Assembly (NCBI RefSeq): GCF_028583425.1
Contig: NC_072791.1
Location: 29,519,368 to 29,583,367 of the forward strand
DNA: 64,000 bases
Source of the DNA: Eublepharis macularius
Lineage: Eukaryota > Chordata > Lepidosauria > Squamata > Eublepharidae
Direction of reading: 5' to 3'
Part shown: piece by piece, positions 1-9,915 of the stretch
Position numbering within the stretch: the first letter of the stretch is position 1
How the letters are laid out: the number at the start of each line of letters is the position of its first letter
The notes under the pieces: model-generated
What the model saw: only the letters and a program-made list of their open reading frames with translations
Told to the model about the DNA's origin: nothing
Databases searched by the model: none
Made by a program: the position numbers and the translations under genes

Positions 1-780
1 TCATGCCATCTACAACACAGTCTACTTGGCTTGTTGGAGCTTTTTCGTTGCTTGTCCAGTTCCTGTGGGGACAATAATTTGATTTGCCTAAATGGTAAGT
101 TTAATGACATCTTTTGTTCCGAGGTAATGTGATGGCAAGATCTGACAGAGCCAGGCTTGCCATGCCTCTGCCGGCAGTAGGAAATCCCCCCACTGACAGT
201 GTGTGCTTCCTGCCCCTGGTCAGCTGGTCAGCATATGGAAAAACTGGTGGGAATGGGAGCAATGTCAGCAGCATCCCAACATGCTGATGTCACTCCCTGT
301 GCACCCAGAAGTGATGACAGTGCATCATGGGTGGACACGGGGATGCTCTGATTAAACCATAGAGTTTTGCCCAAATGCCAGAACTTCCCCAGCATTCTCT
401 GGCAATGCACTGATGTCACTTTGGGGTGCACAGGGAGTGATCCCCCCAAAAGCCGTTAAGTCCTCCCCACCCCATTGTTTACTAGGGAGGATCTGGCAAC
501 ACTAAATAGAACACCCATTTTGAAAGACAAAATATTGGGGCAGAAAAAAATTCACAATCATCAGAAAAGCATGCCAAAGCAGAAACTACTGAAAGTTTTT
601 GAAAGGAATTCCACTCTCTCAGTTAGAGACAAATTATTCCTATTGACCTGTATATCTAGATCTGGATTTCTTTTTTCTAGGGAAGTGAAGAGTTCGTCCA
701 TCCCTGTTTATTAAAGTAGTCTAGTCACACGAAAAATTAAGAGTGCAATCCAAAACTCCATTGGAGTCAATAAGCATAGA
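1..780. other. No gene seen; partial match to a local repeat
   Basis: Nothing coding is supported. About 220-455 shares phrases with 4320-4830 (for example AACCATAGAGTTTTG and the repeated TGATGTCAC words), so this part is probably an old copy of the same interspersed family. Confidence 0.4.
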
Positions 781-790
781 AAGGTGTAAC

Positions 791-1050
791 CAGGGCATTT
801 TTTCAGGGGGAATGCGGGGGAACGGAGTTCCGGAACCTCTTGAAAATGGTCACATGGCTGATGGCCCCGCCCCCTGATTTCCAGACAGAGGGGAGTTTAG
901 ATTGCTCTCCGTTCCACTTAGTGGCACAGAGGGCAATCTAAACTCCTCTCTGTCTGGAGATCAGGGGGCGGGGCCACCGGCCATGTGACCATTTTCTCTG
1001 AGGGCAACCCACTGAGTTCCACCACTTCTTTTCCCAGAAAAAAAGCCCTG
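791..1050. mobile_element. Non-autonomous hAT element, fold-back type
   Basis: 260 bp, nearly a full-length inverted repeat: the left arm (to about 915) pairs with the right arm (from about 925). Ends read CAGGGCATTTTTTC and GAAAAAAAGCCCTG. It is flanked by a perfect 8-bp duplication GGTGTAAC (783-790 and 1051-1058). The CAGGG start and 8-bp duplication are hAT hallmarks. No coding capacity. Confidence 0.88.
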
Positions 1051-1241
1051 GGTGTAACTATGCTTAGAATTTCACTGTTAGAGTGATTAAGATAAGATCC
1101 ACACATCATTCAATATGTAATCATATTTAAATATCACAAAACCCAGTAAAGTGTGGATCCAAACTAACTCATAAATATTTCCCCCTTGAAATTGCAATTT
1201 CAGACTCCAACTCCTGGTAGATGATCCATGATCGCATGTGA

Positions 1242-1312
1242 ATTTAGAATCATAGAATCATACAATCATAGAGTTGGAAGGGGCCATACAGACCATCTAG
1301 TCCAATTTGAAA
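1242..1312 (-). mobile_element. CR1 LINE 3' tail
   Basis: Read on the minus strand it gives the CR1 tail GGACTAGATGGTC...CCTTCCAACTC followed by the (ATTCTATG)n-type terminal octamers. Short, 5'-truncated copy. Confidence 0.85.
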
Positions 1313-1706
1313 CATCAACATTACACTACAACACTTGTATGAATCATGGGGGAGGGATGTGTGTGTGGTAAGTCAGTGGCCGGCATATTGGGAGAATCAG
1401 CCCACATTCCAATGCGAATGTTCGACCACTTCCATTTTGGTGTGGGTTTTTTTGATGATGTAGCTCTTGAGGAACAGTAAGCAGAAGGCAGGAGATGGCA
1501 GCTCCTTAGAACACAGAGCTCCCGGAAGACTAGGATGTAGCTTTGTGAAGGGTACAGAAGCAGGGGGAGAATTGATTTGCTATCCCAGAAGGGGTAAAAG
1601 AAGAGAGCCGAGCTAAACACAAACTGTTTTGCTGATTGTGGCAGAGACAACAAATGGGTTTTGCAAACTGTAGACATTGCCTTGCAAATTAATCCCATGG
1701 AACCAC

Positions 1707-1710
<4 letters not shown>

Positions 1711-1744
<34 letters not shown>

Positions 1745-1745
1745 A
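1711..1745 (+). repeat. (CT)n microsatellite
   Basis: A nearly pure CT run. The surrounding 1313-3030 holds no gene or repeat I can name. Confidence 0.95.
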
Positions 1746-3031
1746 AAGAAAACCCTACATGAATTTGTCCTTGCTTTCTTCACTTGGAGAGTTAGATAAA
1801 AGGTTAGCACTTTGGGCACGTGCCTTACAATACATATGATATTCTCCAAACTGAAGAACAGTCCATGTTTTCCGATACTTCTCCTTTGAAAAACACACTT
1901 TTTTCTCTTTTAAATAAAATTCATAAAAAATTTTAAAAAGAAAACTAGTGCTGAAAACTAGATAAAGCCCATAACGGGGATCCAGGGAACAGGGCAGAAG
2001 ATGGCACAGAAATCAGAAGTGAAGAGAAGGGGAGAAGTGGCAGGTGGAGTGGATGCCCACCTGAGCTCCAAAAGAGCCCTTCAAGCTGCCTCTGGCACCT
2101 TTTAAATGCCATGGCACCAATGAGTCTCACCCTCCTTGCTTCAGGTCAGGTCAGAATAACCTTATATTGGGGTTCTCTGGTTTGACATTCAGATTCTCTG
2201 ATTTGAAACTTGGGGGTTCTTTAGAGGATAGGAAAGAGCAAGTTCCCTGCAAATTTGGTGGAATTTGTTTGAAAAATGAACACACCCCCAGGGACCTGGA
2301 TAGTTTTCCCCATTATTTCCCCTTTTAGGGGGGGCACACACCCCTAATTATGGGGAGTCACTACTGCAGAGCTCCTTTCAGTGGAATCTTGTCTTCTATA
2401 TAACTCCTGATTCCTCTTTACCACTGACCCCAAAGAGATGATCGTACTACCCATATTTTCTCACCTTGGTCTTCTGTGTCACTCAGCCAAGTACAGTTTT
2501 CTGCACTTTAGGTCCTGATGTGTGGTAAGATGTTAATCAGTTGTAGCCAAGACTCCCATTCCATTAGATCCTATGGTTCAATTCTGTCAGCAGAGAAAGG
2601 TGATGTCTACAGAGTCCTCCTTCCCACCTGTGCTACAAACCCTGCTGCAGAGAACTGCCCTTCCTATATCCAAAGGTAACATATATCAAGCCATTTCATT
2701 TTGATTTCTTCCTTCCATTTAGCGGAGTATATTTCTGCTTGGTACATTGCCGTTAGGATGTCTGAAAGTTCCCAAAGGTGCCCTTTGCCTTCTGAAAGTA
2801 AAACTGCCAGGTTTTTACTTCATTAATCAAGGGCTGACTGAAAGATAGGGAAGGCCACGAGCTCATTTTACTGCTACATCTGTAACCCAATTACTGTCCT
2901 TCCCAAGACAGATTTGAAATGGTGGTGTGATTACTTTTTATAATGAGGTAGGGTTTCCATTTGAAAAGACTACATCTTGATCCAGTCTAGTTGGCCTCAG
3001 ATGACCAGCCTGTAGAATTGAAAGAAACTGC

Positions 3032-3089
3032 TCTCGGGGAGGGCGGAATACAAATATGATAAAATAAAATAAAAAATAAAAATAAAAAC
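3032..3089 (+). mobile_element. SINE 3' end with A-rich tail
   Basis: GAGGGCGGAATACAAAT followed by AAAATAAAATAAA-type repeats, the usual 3' end of reptile tRNA-SINEs. The body is not recognisable. Confidence 0.45.
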
Positions 3090-3159
3090 TGCAGCAAACG
3101 GAGTTGACTTCAAAGATATGTATATATCTCAAAATGTTGACAGTTGTTGTTACAAATCG

Positions 3160-3217
3160 TTCAGAAAGCAATATAAGAATATAACCCATTCAGAAAGCAA
3201 TATAAGAATATAACCCA
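3160..3217 (+). repeat. Two-unit 29-bp tandem duplication
   Basis: The 29-bp unit beginning TTCAGAAAGCAATATAAG occurs twice back to back (3160-3188 and 3189-3217) without a difference, so it is a recent local duplication. Confidence 0.9.
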
Positions 3218-3587
3218 TTCTCTAGTACATGGTTCCCCAATCTTTTGAGCTGGCAGAGACCGTTAGTATATTGAGAGACGGTTAGGAACACTGCTACAAA
3301 ATGTCTGCTGCAGAAGGCGGAGCCAAACTATTCCAATAAAAAATGAAAGGAAAAACAGATCACCCAAGGTTTGGAAAAGCTGTTGAAAGATAACAAAGGA
3401 GAAATTCTAAGGCATAACATAGCCAACAAAAAAAAGTTACAAAACATACCCCTGACCCATCCATTTTTTTATTTCAAATCCATATCATATCATCTGGCAC
3501 CAACTCTTAACTCTTAAGGGCTGGTTTACACACACACATTCATCCAGTGAAGTGACAGTTTTCATGCATGGCTGAGCCTTCACATAT

Positions 3588-4062
3588 ACTAAAAAGAGTC
3601 CAGTAGCACCTTTAAGATTAACCAACTTTATTGTAGCATAAGCTTTCGAGAATCACAGTTCTCTTCGTCAGATGCATGGAGGGCAAGAAGAAACTGGTCA
3701 GATATATAGGTGGAGAGGGGAGGGAGGAGTAGATGCAAACAGTAGCTTCTGATATGGAGATCAGTTTGCTTCTGTTAAGGAAGTCAGTTACTTCTGATAA
3801 TGAGATAACCATTCATAGTCTCTATTCAATCCCAGCCTGACTGAGTCAAATTTACATATGAATTCCACTTCAGCAGCTTCCCGTTGGATTTTGTTTTTGA
3901 AAGGTTTCTGTTGAACTACAGTGACCTTTAAGTCCTTGATGGAATGTCCTGGTAGATTGAAGTGTTCTCCCACTGGTTTCTGGATGTTGCCATTTTTAAT
4001 GTCAGATTTGTGTCCATTAATTGTTTTGCGCAGAGGTTGGCTGGTTTGTCCAATGTACATAT
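3588..4062 (-). mobile_element. Penelope-like element, 3' part with GIY-YIG nuclease
   Basis: An open frame at 3788-4060 reads MYIGQTSQPLRKTINGHKSD...KPVGEHFNLPGHS...NRDYEWLSHYQK, matching the C-terminal GIY-YIG endonuclease of PLE retroelements (YIG, the HF..H motif and the acidic helix are visible). Downstream is the PLE tail ending in AAAGGTGCTACTGGACTC-like sequence, which contains a hammerhead-like core at 3636-3675. The copy lacks the reverse transcriptase and is 5'-truncated. Confidence 0.85.
3636..3675 (-). ncRNA. Hammerhead-ribozyme-like motif in PLE tail
   Basis: In order on the minus strand: stem I strand GCAU, core CUGACGA, one unpaired A, stem II GAGAA/UUCUC around a 6-nt loop, GAAA, then AGCU (palindromic stem III, so pairing would be between two copies), U at the cleavage position, and AUGC closing stem I. 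PLEs are known to carry hammerhead ribozymes. The extra base after CUGACGA departs from the textbook core, so activity is uncertain. Confidence 0.6.
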
Positions 4063-4239
4063 ACTGTAGATTATTTATTTGAAAAAAATGTTATTCTGCC
4101 TCTCAGCCAATCAGCCCCAGGTGGTTAACAACATCATCAACAAAAAACTCTATGATTAGCAATTAAAGTAGCAGTTAAGGACAATGCCCAACGTCAGAAA
4201 CTTTGTAGCACTTGGCTAGGTATAGGATTACTAACTCCA

Positions 4240-5060
4240 GCTTTGGAACCTTCTGAAGATTTGGGGGTGACTCCTAAGGTGTATGGTTTCCAGCCATCAA
4301 CTGCCAAACCAGGGGAACAGGGAGTGGGTGAGGATGTAGGGAATGACATCTTGTCAAAGGAGCAACATCACTTCCAGTGAATAACCGGACGTGGCATCAC
4401 ATTACATGCTGTCAATGTAACACTCTAGGATTTGGACAAAACTCTATGGTAAAACCATAGAATTTTGTCTGAATCTTGGAGCGCCTCATCAACATCACAC
4501 CAGCGATGTGACAGCCAGGTATTTGAAGGAAGTGATGTTGTGCCTTTTGGCAGAGCTCTGCTTTTAAAAACACCCCCTAAACTCACACACACACACACAC
4601 ACGCACGCACACACTGGCAGAGCTGCTATCCCCCTCGGTTGGGTTGGGGATTGCCCTGTTGCCAGTGAGAGCTTCCTGCTGCTGTTCAACTGTCTGGCAG
4701 AGGAAAAAAGGGGTTGGAAACTTCAGCACATCTGATACATGATCCAACACGCTGAAGTCATTCCCCATGTATCTGTAAAGTGATGTCAGATCATTGCCAG
4801 GGACTTCATTATGTCACTGGCGAGCTCCTCTGAGCTGTTAAGTCACCCCACCACTTACCAGGCCATGCCTGGCTAATCTACCCACTAGCCCTCAGTGGGC
4901 AACAGAGAGGGAGCCTGGGACATCTCCCAACTAGGTAGGGGGAAGTATGGGGGTGGAGGAGAGTTCAGAGGGGATGCGATGCTATAGAGTCTGCCCTTCA
5001 AAGCTGTCATCAGGGGAACTGATCTCTGTAGGAAAAATATCTCCCAATATTGTAAGCTGG
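4240..5060. repeat. Degraded interspersed repeats of the GGTTGCCAACCTCCAGG type
   Basis: Phrases typical of this reptile repeat occur at 4240-4340 and, reversed, at 4940-5060 (ending with the AACTGATCTCTGTAG motif). Between them is the palindromic ACTCTATGGTAAAACCATAGAA and a CA microsatellite. Other copies lie at 31240-31490, 32398-32620, 47062-47220 and 60640-60895. Confidence 0.5.
4585..4614 (+). repeat. (CA)n microsatellite
   Basis: CA repeat with CG interruptions. Confidence 0.95.
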
Positions 5061-5565
5061 TACAGTAAAATGTGGGAAAGTATGAGAATAAATAAGATCT
5101 CAGTACAATTAAAAAGCACTTAGACCATATTTATTTTTTGAACTCTTGGGAAAAGGCTCTCATTTATATCGTATGCAGACTTAGCAAAAGATCCTTTAAA
5201 TATATATATATGCTAAAGAAAAAAATGAGTAGACAGATGTATGTAGGAAAATGTTATTTATTATACAAATGATACAGTGTATTGATACTGAGAATGTAAA
5301 TGTAATACTTGGCTTTCAGTCTTTGGAACAACCCGGAAGATCCATGTACTTGAAATGCTGACGCTACTTTGTTTTTTCAAGAGCTGCTGTTGTAAATTCA
5401 AAAATAAAATAAAAACTGAAGCAACATAGCAAGTTTAAAAAACATAAAACAAATTAACTAATAGCAGGGTAAGGGGAAGAGTATTCAAATCCAGTCAAAC
5501 AAATGCACGCACAAATACATTAAATAACTCAACCAAAAGCCTTAATAAATATGCTTTGACCTGAA

Positions 5566-5772
5566 AGAAGGGCGCTATTTCGGTTGGACAAGGACGGGGA
5601 AGGCCAAGGTTAAAATCTCTGCTCATCAAGAAACTCACTGGATGACCTTAAACCTGTTACTCTCTCCCTGCCTAATCTACTTCTCAGGATTGCTGTGAGG
5701 ATAAAATGGAGGAGGAGGGTTCATGCCACCCTGAGGAAGAGTGAGATAAAAATGAAATTAATAAATCTGATA
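5566..5772 (+). mobile_element. tRNA-derived SINE, worn
   Basis: Recognised by its 3' body: CTCACTGGATGACCTTAAAC, the AATCTACTTCTCAGGATTGCTGTGAGGATAAAATGGAGG block, and an A-rich AATAAAT end. The A and B boxes are poorly kept. Confidence 0.6.
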
Positions 5773-5849
5773 CCTAAAACTAAGAAGGCAAAGCTGCTCC
5801 TGTAGAGAGCCATAGTTGAGGTGCCAACACAGAAAAGACCATGTCTACC

Positions 5850-5985
5850 CACTTTCCTCTGAGGTGCATCTGATGAGAGAGCTGTGGTTCTCGGAAGCTT
5901 ATGCCTCAATAAAGTTGGTTAGTCTTAAAGGTGCTACTGGCCTTTTTACTATTTTGCAGCTACAGACTAACATGGCTAACTCCTT
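5850..5985 (+). mobile_element. Penelope-like element tail with hammerhead-like motif
   Basis: Same family as the 3588-4062 copy: AATAAAGTTGGTTAGTCTTAAAGGTGCTACTGG, ending CAGCTACAGACTAACATGGC. The hammerhead-like core at 5866-5904 keeps GCAU/AUGC and stem II, but the GAAA is GGAA, so this unit is probably dead. Confidence 0.75.
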
Positions 5986-6399
5986 TAATGGTTTGTAGGT
6001 CTTTAAATCTTCTTGTCCCAGACCAGTTAGAGTTCATGAGTAACTGCTCTGACCCTTCAGCTGCTTTAAACATAGGGTTGTGAAATTCCTTGATATTTGG
6101 GGGCAGTACCTGGAGAGAGCAGAATTTGGGGATGGGAATGGGGATATGATGTCACATCCTGTGATTTCACATACTATGGAGTCATGTCCTGGTCAAAGAT
6201 CAGCTCCACTAACTTCTCTCCTCCTGTGAAGTCTCTCTCACCAAAATTAAGTTTCCATCTCGTATCATTTCTCCCACCTTTAACTCCTCCCTATATGTAT
6301 GCATTCTATATATCATAGTGACTCTTTGATCGTAAACATTTATCCTGGTCAAGTTATCAAGTTCCACACAATCTAAAAAGCCTCTCAAAAGCTTCTTTG

Positions 6400-6484
6400 G
6401 ATTTTTCTCAGTGTTACAGAGCAAAATCCACATTGAAGAATCTTGGAGTCACATAGCAATTTTCCCCAGGTCAATTTGGTTAGG
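6400..6484 (+). mobile_element. CR1 tail, left piece (continues at 6738)
   Basis: TTGGTTAGGGATCCTGACAA continues, after the 6498-6724 insertion, as TTTTGCCATCTTCTGGACATGG. The two pieces are one CR1-type 3' region split by a later insertion. The left limit is uncertain. Confidence 0.55.
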
Positions 6485-6547
6485 GATCCTGACAATGGTT
6501 GTTGGGGGTTTTCCGGGCTGTATTGCCGTGGTCTTGGCATTGTAGTT

Positions 6548-6588
6548 CCTGACGTTTCGCCAGCAGCTGTGGCTGGCATCTTCAGAGG
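6548..6588 (-). ncRNA. Hammerhead-ribozyme-like motif (minus arm)
   Basis: Mirror image of the plus-arm motif, identical base for base across the core, stem II, stem III and GUC. The two are separated by 7 bases, so a transcript of either strand contains one motif in sense plus its complement, and could form a long hairpin instead. Confidence 0.65.
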
Positions 6589-6595
6589 TGTAGCA

Positions 6596-6636
6596 CCTCT
6601 GAAGATGCCAGCCACAGCTGCTGGCGAAACGTCAGG
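6596..6636 (+). ncRNA. Hammerhead-ribozyme-like motif (plus arm)
   Basis: Stem I CCU (6596-6598) pairs with AGG (6634-6636). Core CUGAAGA is 6599-6605. A 6-bp stem II joins 6607-6612 with 6620-6625 around a 7-nt loop. GAAA is 6626-6629 and the palindromic stem III ACGU is 6629-6632. The cleavage triplet would be GUC (6631-6633), the optimal one. U6606 is an extra unpaired base relative to the classical core. Confidence 0.65.
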
Positions 6637-6737
6637 AACTACAATGCCAAGACCACGGCAATACAGCCCGGAAAACCCCCAACAACCATCGTTCTCCGGC
6701 CGTGAAAGCCTTCGACAATACATCGATCCTGACAATG

Positions 6738-6865
6738 TTTTGCCATCTTCTGGACATGGAGTGTCACTGGGTAAGGTATTTGTGAATTTCCTGCATTGTG
6801 CAGGGGGGTTGGGCTAAATGAACCTAGAGATCCCTTCCAACCCTATGATTCCATGATTCTAAGAA
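6738..6865 (+). mobile_element. CR1 LINE 3' tail, right piece
   Basis: Ends GGGTTGGGCTAAATGAACC...CCCTTCCAACCCTATGATTCCATGATTCTA, the classic CR1 3' end with terminal octamers. Confidence 0.85.
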
Positions 6866-6869
6866 CCCT

Positions 6870-8885
6870 CAGAAGGATACCAGCCAACAACAATTCCATC
6901 CCTCTCTCAATCCCCAACTGGTGTCTGACTTTTAGTTTCTACAGGCTATCAATCATTTTCTCCTCCCCAATCTCTAGAGTATACGATGGGAGAGCTGAAA
7001 GTCCTAGAGTTTTCACCCTCTGTAGCCACTCTGGGACTTCCATTTCCCCTAGATTCAGTTATACACCATTCAATCTGCCCTCTGATACACCACCTTTAAT
7101 CTGATGTTGTACATCACATACTTTCACCTCAGAATTCTACTGCCTCATTCTGATATGTGAGCATTCAGTCTTAGGATCCCCAAGAGGCAAAAATAGTGTC
7201 TCCCCAGGGCCGTTTCAGATTGGGAAAAAGGTGCAGGCTGAAGGCTGAATCTCCTCCTCCATGCATGACCTGAATCAGGCATCCCGCACTTGGGAACTGA
7301 GGAGAACTCACAACTCATGGCTGACTGGGTAGGGTCCCAGGCCCAACCTATGTATTCTATAATGTGTGAATCTGCACCAGCTTTTGACTGGCTTTTTGGT
7401 TTGTGACATAGTTGTAGTTTAGGGTGGTTATACCAGCAGGTAACCCATCACCAGTGTATAAATAAAATAGTTCTCAAGTTTAGAAGTTCAGCCACTCAGC
7501 CTTAGCCATCAAACTGAAAAGAGGTTTCTGCACTGGAGGCAGAGCATGAATCCATTCGTACTTTTATACTTGGCATATCTGTAGCCAGATGAGCCATGGA
7601 TCTGTTACTTTTCTAAACCAGCCATATATTTCTTTGACTTTCATTTGTGAGAACACTCTGCCTTGAGAAACAGTCGCGCTTTTTCAAACCTCTGGTGCTC
7701 CAGGCTGCATCTTAAGCATCTTCAGAATTAAAAGAATGAACTCAAATGTAAATTATTCTGGCATCAATGTTTTGCATCATATTTACAGGGAAAAAGAAGG
7801 AAAGAAAAGACAGCCCAATGCTTTGTAGGCAATGCGAAAAGAAACACAACCAAAAAGGGAGGGGAGGGGGGGTTGAAATGCAGCTTCTTGGATTCTACAT
7901 GTTCTCACATAGCTGTAACATTGCCATTTGTTAATCCAGCCAAACACCTTCTCTACACAAGTTTTATTTTCTGAAGCATTTTGCTTAAGTAGGATGGTAA
8001 ATAGTTGGCAGGAATTGCCTTGAGCCTGCTTCAGGTTAATTTCGATGGTGGAAGTTTCAAAGTTTCAGCAAATATACAGAGACAATTCTAAAGGGAAATA
8101 TTATCTGATTAAGCACACAAGTAATTCTTGTTGGGGGTGGGGGGGAATTCTGTATAGTTTCCCCTGCCCATGTCCTTCCTAAAAGTGGGATTCTGCTGGA
8201 ATTCTTTTCACTGCATATTTTCTAACCGCCAGTGGCCAATAGCTAAAAAGAAAGTTGGCAGGACTGAACTCTATCAAGAAATCATACCCTCTCCTGCAGA
8301 ATCCATTCCTCCTAATACTCTTTGATATGCGAGGACTGGCTACCAGTACCCACCAGTAGGCAGACATGAAAACTCAAGAATAATCTTGTTAGATCAAAGT
8401 AAGGCCTATCCAATTCAGCTCTTCTTTTTGCAGAAGGGGCTGTCCAAACTATGGAGCGATTTCATGTGGAACAATTAAACATATTCCAGATTTGTACACC
8501 TTTCAAAATATCCCACCCCCCCATCAAAATGGGGACATTTCTCCTATCAAAGATCAGTGCCTGAGCTCTAGGGCACAGACACACAGATTGTTTGCCCCAG
8601 CTTATGGACTTATGATTTTTTTCCCCTACTTCCTTACAGTATCTTGGTACTTCCATGTACCAACTGAGTTTTCTCCATCTTTCCTGTGAACTTTCTCTAG
8701 CCTTCTTTTGTGCAATGTTTTGTGTAAGATCACAGAAAAGCGGAGGTGTCACCCATGTGGATGGAAAGTCCAGAGCTTTCCTGATGCCATCCCCATCAGA
8801 TAACTAGCTAGCAATGCTGGGCACGTGGGCGGGCGGACAGATGGACGGATATGCAGATATACCTTTGCAACAAAAACTGGAATTT
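6870..8885. other. No gene or named repeat seen
   Basis: About 2 kb of ordinary AT-rich sequence. Short open frames here have no recognisable domain. Confidence 0.4.
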
Positions 8886-8889
8886 TTAA

Positions 8890-9005
8890 TTTCTCTGTTT
8901 CTTTACATCTTTTATATAGCACATCTTTCTCCCTGGGACTCAAGAAGGATCACACAGTGTGAGACAAATCAACAGAAATGGGACATCCAATAAACAATGC
9001 AACAG
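8890..9005 (-). mobile_element. Fragment of an L2-like LINE 3' UTR
   Basis: TCTCCCTGGGACTCAAGAAGGATCACACAGTGTGAGA resembles the 3' UTR of the better-preserved copies at 16034 and 61385 (CACTGAGACTCAAGGTGGATTACATAGTGTGAGA). The following 9010-9915 shows nothing I can name. Confidence 0.5.
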
Positions 9006-9915
9006 GATTTTAATTCTACCGTGATTGACCAGATGCACTGAAACTCTGAAGCCAGTAATCTATAGCAGAGTCATCTGGGCATGCCTTTTTTCATCTGCTG
9101 CAGAGATATAGAACATAAATGGAACATAAGTGGATCATCTTAAAGTCCTTTGAATCAAGACTTCTGTTGCAATGGCTGGACACTAATGTCCTTAGCTTTT
9201 CACCATTCATAACTGTGTATGATGCAGGAAAAGTATGTAGGAAAGGGAGAAAATCCATCCTACTAGCATTTCAAAGACTTGAAGAGCAGGCTTGAGGCGG
9301 AGGACTTCAGCTAAGAAAATATTTCAGACAAAGAAGACAGGGGGAAGTGGGGAAAGAAAGAGACAGCGAGCTTGCCTGCTAGGCAGGATTTTGCAAGATC
9401 TCATCGCTCTATTTATAACTCAGTGTGCCATGTTAGATTATCTCACACTCCGGGAGATGTACACCATATATGCCACAAAATGCATTAGATACACTACGGG
9501 TTACCTCCAGAACAAATGTCTCTGGCCTTCAGATTTCTGCAGAGCTTGGAGGTGCATTATCTGGCAAGCAATGAAAATCCTCTGGCAAAGATCAGTTTGC
9601 AACCTGTGAGGCCTGTCCAAACGTGGAATGATTACTTTTTTCATCCCGCTACCTTGACAAGTTTGAGAACTCCCTCTGCGAGCACTAAAAATACCCCCCA
9701 ACTTGCTGATCCTTACTGTTATCACTGTAGGAGGAATCTGCAAAGCCAACTCTTCTATATTTACAACGCTCTATTTAAACAGAAAGAGGCACTTTTGTCT
9801 CAAGGGCAAGCAATGCCCTTTGATTAACACGTTTTATGCTTTAAAAGAAACTGTCACAAATAACTTGCTGGACAAGTTTAGGATTCCCCATTGTTCTGGT
9901 AAAGCCCAAAGGGGT

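Larger units (their letters stand above)
6498..6724. mobile_element. Palindromic PLE-type unit with two head-to-head hammerhead-like motifs
   Basis: A near-perfect palindrome (about 6498-6690) plus a short right end GTGAAAGCCTTCGACAATACAT. It is flanked by a 13-bp target duplication GATCCTGACAATG (6485-6497 and 6725-6737) inside a CR1 tail. Each arm holds the same hammerhead-like core: plus strand 6596-6636, minus strand 6548-6588. The arm motif is CCU-CUGAAGA-U-GCCAGC/GCUGGC-GAA-ACGU-C-AGG. The very high arm identity suggests youth or strong constraint. Confidence 0.8.

Noticed and set aside
6385-6817. Matching frames of 116 and 124 codons on both strands
   Set aside because: They are the two strands of the palindromic element, not proteins.
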